64,000 bases of DNA. It comes from Phycisphaerales bacterium. GTDB lineage: Bacteria; Planctomycetota; Phycisphaerae; Phycisphaerales; UBA1924. The translations under genes were made by a program, and so were the position numbers. Of the stretch, positions 40,395-49,134 are shown in pieces (positions within the stretch are counted from its first letter, which is position 1; each line of letters begins with the position of its first letter). The notes beneath the pieces were generated by a model. The model was not told the origin of the DNA. It worked only from the letters and a program-made list of their open reading frames with translations, and did not search any database. The DNA lies in NCBI GenBank assembly GCA_020846975.1, contig JADLCX010000072.1, positions 1 to 64,000 on the forward strand, read 5' to 3'.

Positions 40395-41627
40395 TCACCT
40401 CACGGGCAGTTTCAGCACCATGCCCACGACGAGCGAATCCCCGTCGTCGAGGACGTCGGCGTTCATCGCCTGGATCTCCGTCCAGCGCCTGCTCGATCCC
40501 AGGGTCTTCTTCGCGACCTCGCTGAGCACATCGCCCTTCTGCACCGTGTAGGTGCGGGGGCCCGATGCGGACCTGGCGATCGCGCTCTCAACCGTGCCGG
40601 GATCGTTCTGCTTCTGGGGGGTGGCCCTGGCCGGCGGGGCCTGGTCGCGGGCCGCGGGAGAACCCGGGGCCGGCGTCGCCATCGGCAGGGGCTTGCCCCG
40701 CAGCGCTTCCTTGGGCGGGAGCAGGAGCGTCACGCCCTCTCGCATCGCGCCGTTCGCCGAGACCTTGCCCTTGTTGAACTCGCGGAGTTTCTCCCACAAC
40801 GACCCGTCGCCGTACTTGCTCTTGGCGATCCCATACAGCGACTCGCCCTCGCGGACATCGTGCCGCGTGCACATCTTCAGCGGGACGTTGTTGATCATCT
40901 CCTCCGGTGGGGTCCGCACGAGCGCGGGCTCGGGAAAAACCGGGAGGTTCGATCCGGGACCGGTGGGGGGCGGCGTGGTGGTCGGCCCCTGCGGGCGGAC
41001 GATGCGGACACCGTTTGGGGCGACGGCGTTGGGATCGGGCGAGTTGGTGGGCAGGGCCGTTCCGGGACCATGGGGCGCGGGGGGGGTCGCGGAATACGGC
41101 TCGCCGAGGTGGCGCGTCCCCTCCTGCATCAGCGTGTTGTCGCCGCGGCCCGGCTGGCCGTTCACGGGCTCAAAGCCTCTGGGCACTTCGACCGCGATGC
41201 GGTTGGTGTCCTCCGCGGGTGTCGACCAGCGGTTGCTGCCCATGACGATCCCGCGGTTGCCCGTGCCTTCACCACCGCCGGTCGTGCCGGCCTCGGTGAT
41301 CAACGTGGGGTCGTGGATGGGCGGCAGTGTCGCATCCGGGCTGCCGCCAACATTGCCGCTGGTTCGTGCGGCCACCGCCGAAGCCGGCCCGAAGATGCTC
41401 CCCCCACCCCCCCCACCCCCCCCACCCCAGCCACCCCCCACACCCCCACCACCTCCCTGGCCGACCGGCCGCAGGCCGTCGGCCGCGAGGTTGCGGGCGG
41501 GCACCTCGGGCAGTTCCGACTTCACCCGCGCCTCGTGCGCCTTGGAGAAGTGGTCGCTGATCAGGACACCGACGACCAGGACGAGCGTGAAACCGATGAT
41601 GAGGGCAAGCTTGTGTTCGCGGGTCAC
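40395..41627 (-). CDS. Membrane-anchored protein with two LysM domains
   Basis: 410 residues from the GTG at 41627. The N-terminal helix ALIIGFTLVLVVGVLI precedes a long Gly/Pro-rich linker that includes a run of Gly residues encoded by C-rich DNA (41401-41456). There are two LysM domains: residues ~255-305 (HDVREGESLYGIAKSKYGDG) and the C-terminal ~50 residues (RTYTVQKGDVLSEVAKKTLG). LysM binds GlcNAc-containing glycans, so it should tether the membrane to peptidoglycan. It sits between rsmH and the FtsL-like gene, where no such gene is normally found, suggesting a division or wall role. Confidence 0.85.
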   Translation of the reverse strand: MTREHKLALIIGFTLVLVVGVLISDHFSKAHEARVKSELPEVPARNLAADGLRPVGQGGGGGVGGGWGGGGGGGGGSIFGPASAVAARTSGNVGGSPDATLPPIHDPTLITEAGTTGGGEGTGNRGIVMGSNRWSTPAEDTNRIAVEVPRGFEPVNGQPGRGDNTLMQEGTRHLGEPYSATPPAPHGPGTALPTNSPDPNAVAPNGVRIVRPQGPTTTPPPTGPGSNLPVFPEPALVRTPPEEMINNVPLKMCTRHDVREGESLYGIAKSKYGDGSLWEKLREFNKGKVSANGAMREGVTLLLPPKEALRGKPLPMATPAPGSPAARDQAPPARATPQKQNDPGTVESAIARSASGPRTYTVQKGDVLSEVAKKTLGSSRRWTEIQAMNADVLDDGDSLVVGMVLKLPVR

Positions 41628-41679
41628 TCTTTTCGCATCCTTGCGTGGGGGTGAGTGTTGAAACGTGATTCTCGGGACG

Positions 41680-41792
41680 GTACGCGGAGGGAGCGGAGAA
41701 CGGCGGAAGGATCAAAGACGAATCTTGTTTCGCCGAACCACGCTCTGTTTGTCTGCTGTCTCTCTTTGTCTTCCTCTGCTTCCTCTGCGTAC
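41680..41792. repeat. MITE-like inverted pair, intergenic
   Basis: GTACGCGGAGG (41680-41690) and CCTCTGCGTAC (41782-41792) are inverted repeats with one mismatch around ~90 bp, lying between the LysM and rsmH genes. The interior contains polypyrimidine TCTCTCTTTGTCTTCCTC. It resembles the element at 19248-19354. Confidence 0.5.
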
Positions 41793-41796
41793 GGCC

Positions 41797-42744
41797 TTAT
41801 GACTTGTGATGGCCGCCGATCCGGATCGCCCGCAGTCTCGCCGAGCGCGAGCGGGGGTTGGCGGCGAGTTCGGCCTCATCGGCCTGCACCGCCTTGCGTG
41901 TCAGCGATGCGGCCAGGTCCTGCTCCACGAGGCGGTTGAAGGTCTGCTTGACGGGACGGTCCTCGAGTGAGTGGAAACTGATGATGCCGATGCGTGCGCC
42001 CGGGTTGAGCCATCCGTCCGCGCCCCGCCGCACGCTCCCCGCGGCCCGCTCGATCGAGGCCAGCAGGGCGGCGAGGCTGCCCAGTTCATCGTTGACGGCG
42101 ATGCGGAGGGCCTGGAAGGTCTTGGTAGCCGGGTCGATGCCCGCGTAGCTCCGGGCAGGGACGGCCGCCCGCACGATCGTGGCGAGCCGCGTGGTCGTGT
42201 TTATCGGCTCCACCGCGCGGGCGGACACAAGATTCGCCGCGATCCGCCTCGCGATGGCGGGCGGCTCCTCCCCATGGTCGCGGATCATCTCCGCCAGTTC
42301 TCGCTCGGTCATGGTGTTGACCAGCTCCGCGGCGGTGATGGGGCTGGAGGAGGAGGCATCCAGCCGCATGTCCAGCGGCCCGCCTCTCCCCTCCATGAAC
42401 GAGAACCCGCGGCCGGGGTCCTCGATCTGGTTGGAGGCAAAGCCGAGGTCGGCGAGCACCAGGTCGGCCTTCAACCCCCGCTCGGCCAGCAGGCGTGGCG
42501 CCTGGGTGAAGGAGGTGTGGAACGCCAGGACCTCCGGGGCTCCGGGCAGGGACCTGACCCGCTCGGCCGCGCGGGCCAGGTTGCCGGCATCAAGGTCGAA
42601 GAGCACGATGCGGCCGGTCGGGCCAACCCGCTCGGCGATGGCCGAGGCGTGCCCCCCTAAACCGGCGGTGCAATCGATGCAGGTCTGCCCCGGCTGGGGA
42701 TTCAGGAGTTCAACGACCGGCCGCGGCAGAACGGGGATGTGCAC
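41797..42744 (-). CDS. rsmH: 16S rRNA (cytosine1402-N4)-methyltransferase
   Basis: 315 residues of RsmH/MraW. HIPVLPRPVVELLNPQPG at the N-terminus, SAM-binding CIDCTAGLGGHASAIAE, DLVLADLGFASNQIEDPGRG, then QALRIAVNDELGSL and IISFHSLEDRPVKQTF are the family blocks. It methylates N4 of C1402 in the ribosomal P site. The start is GTG at 42744, 5 nt after a minus-strand TACGCT box. It is the first gene of the division cluster, as in the dcw order without mraZ. An array of 21-bp repeats separates it from the divergent sppA gene. Confidence 0.95.
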   Translation of the reverse strand: MHIPVLPRPVVELLNPQPGQTCIDCTAGLGGHASAIAERVGPTGRIVLFDLDAGNLARAAERVRSLPGAPEVLAFHTSFTQAPRLLAERGLKADLVLADLGFASNQIEDPGRGFSFMEGRGGPLDMRLDASSSSPITAAELVNTMTERELAEMIRDHGEEPPAIARRIAANLVSARAVEPINTTTRLATIVRAAVPARSYAGIDPATKTFQALRIAVNDELGSLAALLASIERAAGSVRRGADGWLNPGARIGIISFHSLEDRPVKQTFNRLVEQDLAASLTRKAVQADEAELAANPRSRSARLRAIRIGGHHKS

Positions 42745-42749
42745 CCGTC

Positions 42750-42755
42750 AGCGTA
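42750..42755 (-). promoter_or_regulatory. Putative -10 box TACGCT of rsmH (leaderless type)
   Basis: Minus-strand TACGCT (42755-42750) ends 5 nt before the GTG start codon at 42744. There is no clear -35 at 16-18 bp. Confidence 0.45.
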
Positions 42756-42779
42756 GCCGGATCAGGTGGAAAGACCGTC

Positions 42780-43031
42780 GAACCAACGATCGATCAGGGC
42801 GAATGAACGACTGATCCAAGCGATTCAACGATTGAATCGCGCGATTCGGTGGTTGAATCGACCGGTTCAACGATCGAATCGGCCGGTTCAACGATTGAAT
42901 CGACCGGTTTAACGACTGAATCGGCCGATTCAAGAGCAGTATCGGCCGGTTCAGGAGCAGTATCAACCGGTTCAGGAGCAGTATCGACCGGTTCAGGAGC
43001 AGTATCGGCCGGTTCAGGAGCCGGTTTGGGC
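42780..43031. repeat. Array of twelve 21-bp dyad repeats
   Basis: Contiguous units of exactly 21 bp. The core consensus is GGTTCAACGATTGAATC followed by GGCC, so each unit contains a near-palindrome (best copy GATTCAACGATTGAATC at 42822), and unit junctions (CGGCCGG) are also palindromic. Units in the right half read GGTTCAGGAGCAGTATC instead. The array fills the space between divergent rsmH and sppA. All frames stay open because 21 is divisible by 3, but I do not consider it coding. Confidence 0.9.
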
Positions 43032-43062
43032 GGTTCGGCCGCGAAGGTCATCCGGCAGGCCG

Positions 43063-43068
43063 TAAACT
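43063..43068 (+). promoter_or_regulatory. Putative -10 box TAAACT of sppA (leaderless type)
   Basis: TAAACT ends 6 nt before the ATG at 43075. It lies just beyond the end of the 21-bp repeat array. Confidence 0.45.
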
Positions 43069-43074
43069 GTTCGG

Positions 43075-44124
43075 ATGAACAAGCCGGCACGAAAGGGTGT
43101 GAGCCTCATCGGTCTGTTGGGACCTGTCACCGCGATGAGCGTGCTCGGCGCGCTGAGCGGGTGCGGTCGGCCGAGCATCACGTTCGCGCTGGGCGCGGAT
43201 GATGGGGTGCTGCGCGAGCGGACGGTCATCGAGGAATCGGGGGGAGGGGGCGCGAAGGTGGCGCAGATCGACGTGCGCGGGCTGATCGTCGATTCGCCGC
43301 GTTCCGCGCTGTTCGGCGATGGCGCCAACCCCGTCGATGAACTGGTGGCACGCCTCGACAGGGCCGCGAAGGACCCCGAGGTCCGCGCGGTGCTCCTGCG
43401 GATCAACTCGCCGGGCGGCGGTGTCGCGGCGAGCGAGACGATGTACAGGGAGGTCCGCCGCTTCCGACAGACCACCGGCAAGCCCGTGGTGGCCTCGATG
43501 GGCGAGGTCGCGGCCAGCGGCGGGTACTACCTCTCGCTCGCGGCCGATGAGACCTTCGCGCAGCCGACGACGATCACCGCGAGCATCGGCGTGATCATGC
43601 CGACGGTGAACTTCTCGCGGGCGATGAGCCGCTGGGGGATCGTGTCGCGCTCGATCAAGAGCGGCGCCAACAAGGACCTCGCCAATCCGCTGGAGCCGAT
43701 GCGCGACGGGCAGTACGCCGTGCTGCGGGGGATGGTGGACGAGTTCTACGCGGGCTTCCGCGGGCTGGTGGTGGAGCGGCGCGAGGGCCGGGGGCTTGAG
43801 ATGTCGCGGATCGACGAACTGACCGACGGCCGCGTGGTCACGGGCGCGGAGGCGGTGCGAGCCGGATTGGTGGATCACCAGGGCGGCGTGCGCGAGGCGT
43901 TCGCGCGCGCGAAGGAACTGGCGAGGTTGCCGAGGGCGACGCTGGTGCGCTACCACGGCGAGGGGCAGAACCCGCCGCGGAGCGCGTACGCGAGGGCCGA
44001 TGACGCGGGAGACTTCAACCTTGTGAAGATCGATGTTCCGGAGTCGCTGCTGGGCGCACCGTCGAGCGCGGGCGGGTTCTACTACCTTTGGGCGCCGGGG
44101 GGGGGGGGGGGCCGTGAGCGTTGA
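43075..44124 (+). CDS. SppA-like signal peptide peptidase (family S49), lipoprotein
   Basis: 349 residues. The N-terminal lipobox-like SVLGALSGCG suggests lipid anchoring. The S49 core has VLLRINSPGGGVAASETMYR, GEVAASGGYYLSLAAD with nucleophile S148, and VSRSIKSGANKDLANP with base K195; spacing fits the short Bacillus-type SppA with a single domain. It degrades residual signal peptides in the membrane. The last codons lie in a run of 15 G (44097-44111) encoding poly-Gly, so the C-terminus is prone to change. It is followed directly by the DUF2007 gene. Confidence 0.9.
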   Translation: MNKPARKGVSLIGLLGPVTAMSVLGALSGCGRPSITFALGADDGVLRERTVIEESGGGGAKVAQIDVRGLIVDSPRSALFGDGANPVDELVARLDRAAKDPEVRAVLLRINSPGGGVAASETMYREVRRFRQTTGKPVVASMGEVAASGGYYLSLAADETFAQPTTITASIGVIMPTVNFSRAMSRWGIVSRSIKSGANKDLANPLEPMRDGQYAVLRGMVDEFYAGFRGLVVERREGRGLEMSRIDELTDGRVVTGAEAVRAGLVDHQGGVREAFARAKELARLPRATLVRYHGEGQNPPRSAYARADDAGDFNLVKIDVPESLLGAPSSAGGFYYLWAPGGGGGRER

Positions 44125-44618
44125 ACAAGGACCCGCTGCAACTCGTGGACCTGACGACCGCGCGCACGGAGTTCGAGGCGGAGGTGATCCGGCACGCCCT
44201 GGAAGCGCAGGGGATCCCGGCACGCGCGTTCACGCTCGCCGGGGGCACGCTGGGGTGGGAGGTGGCGGCGAGCCAGCCCATCCGCGTGCAGGTGCGGCGG
44301 CAGGACCTGGAGAAGGCGCGGGACGCGCTGACCGAGGTGAGGCGGGAGTCGATGGACTTTGACTGGTCGGAGGTGGAGGGGGGCGCCGAGGACTTCGAGA
44401 CGGTGTGCGCAAGGTGCGGCTATTCGCTCGCGGGCGTTGCCGATGCGTCGCTCTGCCCGGAGTGCGGGACAAGGCACGACGGCCGGGGCGTGGTCGCGCA
44501 GTCCGGGGCCCGCACCCGGAAACTGGCCGTCTGGAAGATCGTGGTGGGATTGCTGCTGCTGCTGGCGCTGGCGCCGATCGCGCTGGATGTGATCCGGGCC
44601 ATCCTGCGACTTCCGTAG
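44121..44618 (+). CDS. DUF2007 plus zinc ribbon plus membrane helix
   Basis: 165 residues from a TTG at 44121 that overlaps the sppA stop; an in-frame stop at 44115 excludes an earlier start. Residues ~1-70 are a DUF2007 domain (LVDLTTARTEFEAEVIRHAL, GIPARAFTLAGG). A zinc ribbon follows (CARCGYSLAGVADASLCPEC), then one C-terminal helix (IVVGLLLLLALAPIALDVI). DUF2007 is called a putative signal-transducing domain with no known mechanism. It is convergent with the M29 peptidase gene, 14 bp away. Confidence 0.8.
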   Translation: MNKDPLQLVDLTTARTEFEAEVIRHALEAQGIPARAFTLAGGTLGWEVAASQPIRVQVRRQDLEKARDALTEVRRESMDFDWSEVEGGAEDFETVCARCGYSLAGVADASLCPECGTRHDGRGVVAQSGARTRKLAVWKIVVGLLLLLALAPIALDVIRAILRLP

Positions 44619-44632
44619 CGGGCATCGCCGCC

Positions 44633-45805
44633 TCAGGCCTCCGGCGACAGGTCGAACCTCAGGAACTTCCCGTCCTTGTGGAAGACCTCGCCGTCGGCGG
44701 CGATGGTGCCGCCGGGGGCTCCGCCGCGCGGCCGCATCTCGCACACCATGTCCCAGTGCAGGCCGGACTCGTTGCTGTTGCCGCTCTCGGGGTAGCCCGC
44801 GCCGACCGCGGCGTGGAACGTGCCGCCGATCTTCTCATCGAAGAGCGTGTTGCGGCTGAAGTCCTTGATCGCGTAGTTGGTGCCGATGGCGATCTCGCCC
44901 ATGTTGCGTGCGCCGGCATCCTGGTCGAGCATCTTGATGAGGAAGTCCTCGTTCTTCTTCGCGGAGGCCTCGACGACGCGGCCGCCCTTGAACTCCAAGC
45001 GCACACCCTCGACCTCGCGCCCCTGGTAGACGGCGGGGAATGTGTAGTTGACGTGGCCGTCGGCGCCCTGCGGCCCGGCGAAGACCTCGCCATCGGGGAA
45101 GTTCTCCTTGCCGGCGCAGTTGATCCATCTGGAGCCGCCGACCTCGACGCGCAGGTCGGTGCCGTCGTTGCCCCCCGAGGGCGGCACCTTGAAGTGCACG
45201 ACCTTCTTCCCCTGAAGGTACTCGCGGATGCGCTCCTGGCGCTCGTGGATGCGTGTCCACGCGGCCACCGGATCCGGAAGGTGGAGCAGCCCCGCGGCGA
45301 ACACGAACTGTTCGTACGCCCGCAGCGACATCTCGGCGTCCTGGGCCGAAGCGTTGGTCGGGTAGAGCGTCCCGCACCAGCGCATGCCCTTCGCGCCGCC
45401 GGACTCCATGGACTCGGCGGTGCGCTGCATGAACACCTTCATCGTCGGCTTGCGGGCCGATTGCAGCAGCGCGGTTCGGCGGGGATCGACGCGCCCGAGG
45501 AACTTGGTGTTGAGGTCGGACCAGATGCTCAGGTGGACATCGATAGTCTGCACGCGGTGCAGTTCGATGGGCGAGACGTAGGTGAGTTGTTCGTCGGAGC
45601 CGTGCAGGAGCAGGAGTTCCTGGAGCGACTCGCTGCGCGGCGACCAGAAGGGGTGGCCGCCCGCGCGGAGGGTGGCCGCGTACATCGCCTCGATCAAGGG
45701 CAGGGCCGCGGCCTCGCCGTTGATGTGCACGAGGTCGCCCTTGCGGACGCTTGTGGAGTAGCGGACCAGGACATCCGCGAGACGGTCGAGTCGTGGGTCG
45801 TGCAT
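44633..45805 (-). CDS. M29-family metallo-aminopeptidase
   Basis: 390 residues of the thermophilic aminopeptidase M29 (AmpS/PepS) family. The N-terminal half includes YSTSVRKGDLVHINGEAAAL. The metal-site blocks are in the C-terminal half: NFPDGEVFAGP, NMGEIAIGTNYAI, GGTFHAAVGAGYPESG and SGLHWDMVCEM, giving two Glu, two His and one Asp ligands. It releases N-terminal residues from peptides in the cytoplasm, with a two-metal centre usually loaded with Co or Zn. It is a single gene, 183 bp from lipB. Confidence 0.92.
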   Translation of the reverse strand: MHDPRLDRLADVLVRYSTSVRKGDLVHINGEAAALPLIEAMYAATLRAGGHPFWSPRSESLQELLLLHGSDEQLTYVSPIELHRVQTIDVHLSIWSDLNTKFLGRVDPRRTALLQSARKPTMKVFMQRTAESMESGGAKGMRWCGTLYPTNASAQDAEMSLRAYEQFVFAAGLLHLPDPVAAWTRIHERQERIREYLQGKKVVHFKVPPSGGNDGTDLRVEVGGSRWINCAGKENFPDGEVFAGPQGADGHVNYTFPAVYQGREVEGVRLEFKGGRVVEASAKKNEDFLIKMLDQDAGARNMGEIAIGTNYAIKDFSRNTLFDEKIGGTFHAAVGAGYPESGNSNESGLHWDMVCEMRPRGGAPGGTIAADGEVFHKDGKFLRFDLSPEA

Positions 45806-45988
45806 GATGGTTCGACAGGGCGTGGAGGGAGCGTTCGGGGGGGCCTGGGGCAGGGACGGGCATGATACCGAGGCCGGGTGTCGGGGACGCGGCCACGAAG
45901 GCTCATGCGGAAGGCCCGGCGGGGGTGGACAGAACTTGTGCGACCCCGCCCCCTCTCTCCCCCACCCCTTCCTCCCGCGAACGCCCGA

Positions 45989-46702
45989 TCAGCCGCGGCG
46001 GGAATCGGCCGCGCGGCGCGCGGCCGTGATCTGCGCGGTGAGGGCGGCGACGAGTTCGCGTTTCACCTCGGGCATCGCGGGGTGCGTCGGTCCGATCTCG
46101 CGCTCGATGCTCGTGACCGTTCGTCCGACCAACCCGCAGGGCACGATGAGGGCAAAGTGCGACAGGTCCGGGCTCACGTTGAGGGCCAGACCGTGCATCG
46201 TGACCCATTTGCGGACGCGGACACCCATCGCGGCGATCTTGGCGGGCGGATCGCCGTTGACCCAGACACCCGTGGCGGCGGGGTCGCGGTGGGTGGCGAT
46301 GCCGATGCGCTCGCAACAGTCGATCACGGCCTGTTCGAGGAGGCGCATGTAATCGTGCAGGCCGAGGCGCACGAGGTTGAGGTCGAGGATCGGGTAGACG
46401 ACGAGTTGGCCGGGACCGTGGTAGGTGATGTCGCCGCCGCGGTCGGTCTCGGCGAGGGTGACGCCGCGTCGAGCCAACTCTTCGGGCGGGGCGAGAAGGT
46501 GGGCCGATGCGCCCGCGCGGCGGGAGATCGTGATGACGGGCGGATGATGCTCGACGAGCAGGATGCGGCCGATCTCGGGCCTGCCGGAGTCACGCGCGGC
46601 GAGCACCTCGGCGTGGTGGGCGAGTTGCCGCTCATACGCGGCGGCGTAGCTTGTGCGACCGAGGTCGATGGTCGGGATGGGGAAATCCGAAGCGTGGGAC
46701 AC
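45989..46702 (-). CDS. lipB: Octanoyl-[acyl-carrier-protein]:protein octanoyltransferase
   Basis: 237 residues. Family blocks are DRGGDITYHGPGQLVVYPI, GVWVNGDPPAKIAAMGVRVR with the catalytic Lys, WVTMHGLALNVSPD, and VPCGLVGRTVTS with the catalytic Cys. LipB transfers octanoyl from ACP to lipoyl domains. The GTG at 46702 (MSHASDFP) is preferred over a TTG two codons upstream, because a minus-strand TAGAGT box (46713-46708) ends 5 nt before it, as in other genes here. lipA is not present in the window. Confidence 0.94.
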   Translation of the reverse strand: MSHASDFPIPTIDLGRTSYAAAYERQLAHHAEVLAARDSGRPEIGRILLVEHHPPVITISRRAGASAHLLAPPEELARRGVTLAETDRGGDITYHGPGQLVVYPILDLNLVRLGLHDYMRLLEQAVIDCCERIGIATHRDPAATGVWVNGDPPAKIAAMGVRVRKWVTMHGLALNVSPDLSHFALIVPCGLVGRTVTSIEREIGPTHPAMPEVKRELVAALTAQITAARRAADSRRG

Positions 46703-46707
46703 GCACA

Positions 46708-46713
46708 ACTCTA
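46708..46713 (-). promoter_or_regulatory. Putative -10 box TAGAGT of lipB (leaderless type)
   Basis: Minus-strand TAGAGT lies 5 nt before the GTG start at 46702 and overlaps the alternative TTG start, which argues against that TTG. Confidence 0.4.
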
Positions 46714-46744
46714 CGATCGTCGGCGCCGCGAACGGACTCGGCGG

Positions 46745-47545
46745 CTATTCACCACCGCTCGCCTGGCCGAACGCCGCGGCCAGTCGGTTGAGAGGGCTGT
46801 TCGGATCGGCTTCCACCGCTTCGATCCTGGCTTGCATCGCGGCTTCACGCTCACCGGCGGTCATGCGGATGTCCTGTTCAACGCTCTCAAAGTCGCCGCA
46901 CACCATCTCATCGACCAGGCCCGCTTCCATCACCGATCGAATCACGGGCAGCAACTCGACGGCATTCAGGGCGACCAGGGCGCTGATCGCATGGCCGTTG
47001 ATTCCGGGATCGGTGTACCTGGCGAGCTTCAGCGTTTCGGCGAACACACCGACGACCGTGCTTCGATGCTCGGACCACTTGAGCGCGATCCGTTCGAGCG
47101 AGTCACCGATGAACAGCCTCGCGCCGAAGGGGGTTCGCTGGTCGCGCCAGGCCGCGGCCACGGGCCCGATCGCCGCGGGTCCGAACACCGCGAGCACGCC
47201 CGGAACATCCTCCAGCCACCCATCCTCATTCGCCTTGTCCATCTTCTCGACAAGGCGGAGCATCGCCGGGATCGCGCGGGTACAGCCGAGCGCGGCAAGG
47301 GCGCGGAAAGCGTGGATCGGCGCGTAACACTGCGGTGAGTGCTGCACGTTGAACCATGGGTCGGACGCCAATCGAATCAGTTCATCCGCGTGATCGACCG
47401 ACAGGCCCATGGCCGCGTAGTCCGCGAGCGGCGCATCGCGCCACATCTTGTCCTCATCGCCCGTCGGGTTACCAAGCGTCAGAAGCTGGTCGAGCGGCGG
47501 GGCATAGTCAGGGGTACGCGCGGGCCTGCGGGTGGATGGCTTCAT
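46745..47545 (-). CDS. HEAT-repeat-like hypothetical protein
   Basis: 266 residues from MKPSTRRP at 47545 (eight more codons upstream are possible). After a basic N-terminus come helical pairs with HEAT/DUF1186-like texture: YAPIHAFRALAALGCTRAIP, WLEDVPGVLAVFGPAAIGPV and HAISALVALNAVELLPVIRS. There is no signal peptide or catalytic motif. It may be a scaffold protein. It starts about 120 bp from the divergent pyrophosphorylase gene. Confidence 0.7.
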   Translation of the reverse strand: MKPSTRRPARTPDYAPPLDQLLTLGNPTGDEDKMWRDAPLADYAAMGLSVDHADELIRLASDPWFNVQHSPQCYAPIHAFRALAALGCTRAIPAMLRLVEKMDKANEDGWLEDVPGVLAVFGPAAIGPVAAAWRDQRTPFGARLFIGDSLERIALKWSEHRSTVVGVFAETLKLARYTDPGINGHAISALVALNAVELLPVIRSVMEAGLVDEMVCGDFESVEQDIRMTAGEREAAMQARIEAVEADPNSPLNRLAAAFGQASGGE

Positions 47546-47653
47546 GGACAATGTTCGGCCTGCAAACACGCGAGTACGAGCAACCGACAGCTCCCCCCCC
47601 CCAAAGACCTCGGTTCCGGCCCTCGTGCACGGGAAGGCGGTGAGCGTCGTTCA

Positions 47654-47659
47654 TACACT
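47654..47659 (+). promoter_or_regulatory. Putative -10 box TACACT (leaderless type)
   Basis: TACACT ends 5 nt before the ATG at 47665. Confidence 0.45.
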
Positions 47660-47664
47660 CCGCC

Positions 47665-49122
47665 ATGCCCACCGTGACCACTCCGCCGCCTCCCGACCTG
47701 ACCGACCTGAGGGCCCGGCTGAAGTCCGTCGGCCAGTCGCACGTGCTGAACTTCCACGACCGTCTCGACCCGGTCGCGCAGCGAGCTCTGGAAGCGCAGA
47801 TCGACGCGATCGATCTCGAGAGCCTTCCGTCGCTGATCGACCGGTACGTGAAGACCAGGCCGCAGTTCCCGCTGCCGGAGGCGATCCAGCCCGCGCCGTA
47901 CTTCGAGCGCGGCGGGAGCGGCTGGGACATCGGCGCGGCCCGGAAGCGCGGGCAGGACCTGCTGCGTTCGGGCAGGGTCGCGGCGTTCGTCGTCGCGGGC
48001 GGGCAGGGCTCGCGTCTGGGCTACGAGGGCCCGAAGGGCTGCTATCCGGCCGGAGCCGTGACGGGCAGGCCGCTGTTTCATGTCATGGCCGAGGCGATCC
48101 TGGGCGCGAAGGACCGCTACGCGGTGCGTGTGCCGTGGTACATCATGACCAGCCCGCTCAACCACGCGGCAACCGAGTCGTTCTTCAAGGAACACGGGTT
48201 CTTCGGGCTCAACCCCGAGGATGTGCGGCTCTTCCAGCAGGGCGTCATGCCGAGCTTCGATGCGGCCACCGGCCGGATGCTGCTCGCTTCACCGGGCGAG
48301 ATCGCGACGAATCCCGATGGCCACGGCGGCTCGCTCAAGGCCCTGCACACCAGCGGCTCGCTGGCGGACATGCGGCGGCGCGGCGTCGAGATCATCAGTT
48401 ACTTCCAGGTTGACAACCCGATCGTCAACGCGCTCGACCCGGTGTTCATCGGGCTGCACGCCGACAAGTCGGTTTCGAGCGGGGAGATGTCGAGCAAGAT
48501 GGTGCCGAAGGCCAACGCCGCCGAAAAGGTCGGCGTGTTCTGTTCATCGGGCGAAGGGCCGCGGAAGGGGCGCGTGGAGGTCGTTGAGTATTCCGATCTC
48601 CCGGCCGAACTCGCGCAAGCGACGAACACGGATGGATCGCTGAGGTTCGTCGCGGGCTCGATCGCCGTGCACCTGCTCGGGGTCGGCTTTGTCGAGAAAC
48701 TCAACACCGATGCTCGCTTCGAGCTTCCTTACCACCGCGCGGACAAGAAGGTGCCCTGCTGCGATCCGACGACGGGCGAACCGCAGAGCCCTCAGGCCAA
48801 CAACGGTGTGAAGCTCGAGCGGTTCGTGTTCGATGCGCTGCCCTTGTGCGAGCGCTCGGTTGTGCTCGAGACCGATCGCACCGAGGAGTTCGCGCCGATC
48901 AAGAACGCGACGGGGGCGGATTCGCCGGAGAGCTGCTCGCGGATCCAGACCGAGCGTGCGGCGCGGTGGCTCGAAGCCGCGGGCGTGAAGGTCCCCCGCA
49001 AGCCGGACGGCTCGCCCGATTGCGTGCTGGAAATCTCGCCGCGGCGGGCGACGACGGCGGAAGAGCTGAAGGCGGGCGAGCGGCCGGCGAGCGTCGAGCG
49101 GGGCATCCGGCTGGCGTGGTAG
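47665..49122 (+). CDS. UDP-sugar pyrophosphorylase (UDP-N-acetylhexosamine pyrophosphorylase-like)
   Basis: 485 residues of the eukaryote-type UDPGP family, unlike bacterial GlmU or GalU. FVVAGGQGSRLGYEGPKGCY is the nucleotide-binding loop. YIMTSPLNHAATESFF, HGGSLKALHTSGSLADM and ISYFQVDNPIVN with the metal Asp follow. NGVKLERFVFDAL and FAPIKNATGADSPESC are typical of the UAP1 branch. It makes a UDP-sugar, most likely UDP-GlcNAc/GalNAc, from UTP and the sugar 1-phosphate. It is immediately followed by a hydrolase gene (12 bp). Confidence 0.88.
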   Translation: MPTVTTPPPPDLTDLRARLKSVGQSHVLNFHDRLDPVAQRALEAQIDAIDLESLPSLIDRYVKTRPQFPLPEAIQPAPYFERGGSGWDIGAARKRGQDLLRSGRVAAFVVAGGQGSRLGYEGPKGCYPAGAVTGRPLFHVMAEAILGAKDRYAVRVPWYIMTSPLNHAATESFFKEHGFFGLNPEDVRLFQQGVMPSFDAATGRMLLASPGEIATNPDGHGGSLKALHTSGSLADMRRRGVEIISYFQVDNPIVNALDPVFIGLHADKSVSSGEMSSKMVPKANAAEKVGVFCSSGEGPRKGRVEVVEYSDLPAELAQATNTDGSLRFVAGSIAVHLLGVGFVEKLNTDARFELPYHRADKKVPCCDPTTGEPQSPQANNGVKLERFVFDALPLCERSVVLETDRTEEFAPIKNATGADSPESCSRIQTERAARWLEAAGVKVPRKPDGSPDCVLEISPRRATTAEELKAGERPASVERGIRLAW

Positions 49123-49134
49123 TGTTCGCCTTCC

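Noticed and set aside
42780..43031. CRISPR array
   Set aside because: Units are contiguous 21-bp repeats without spacers, and no cas genes are present.
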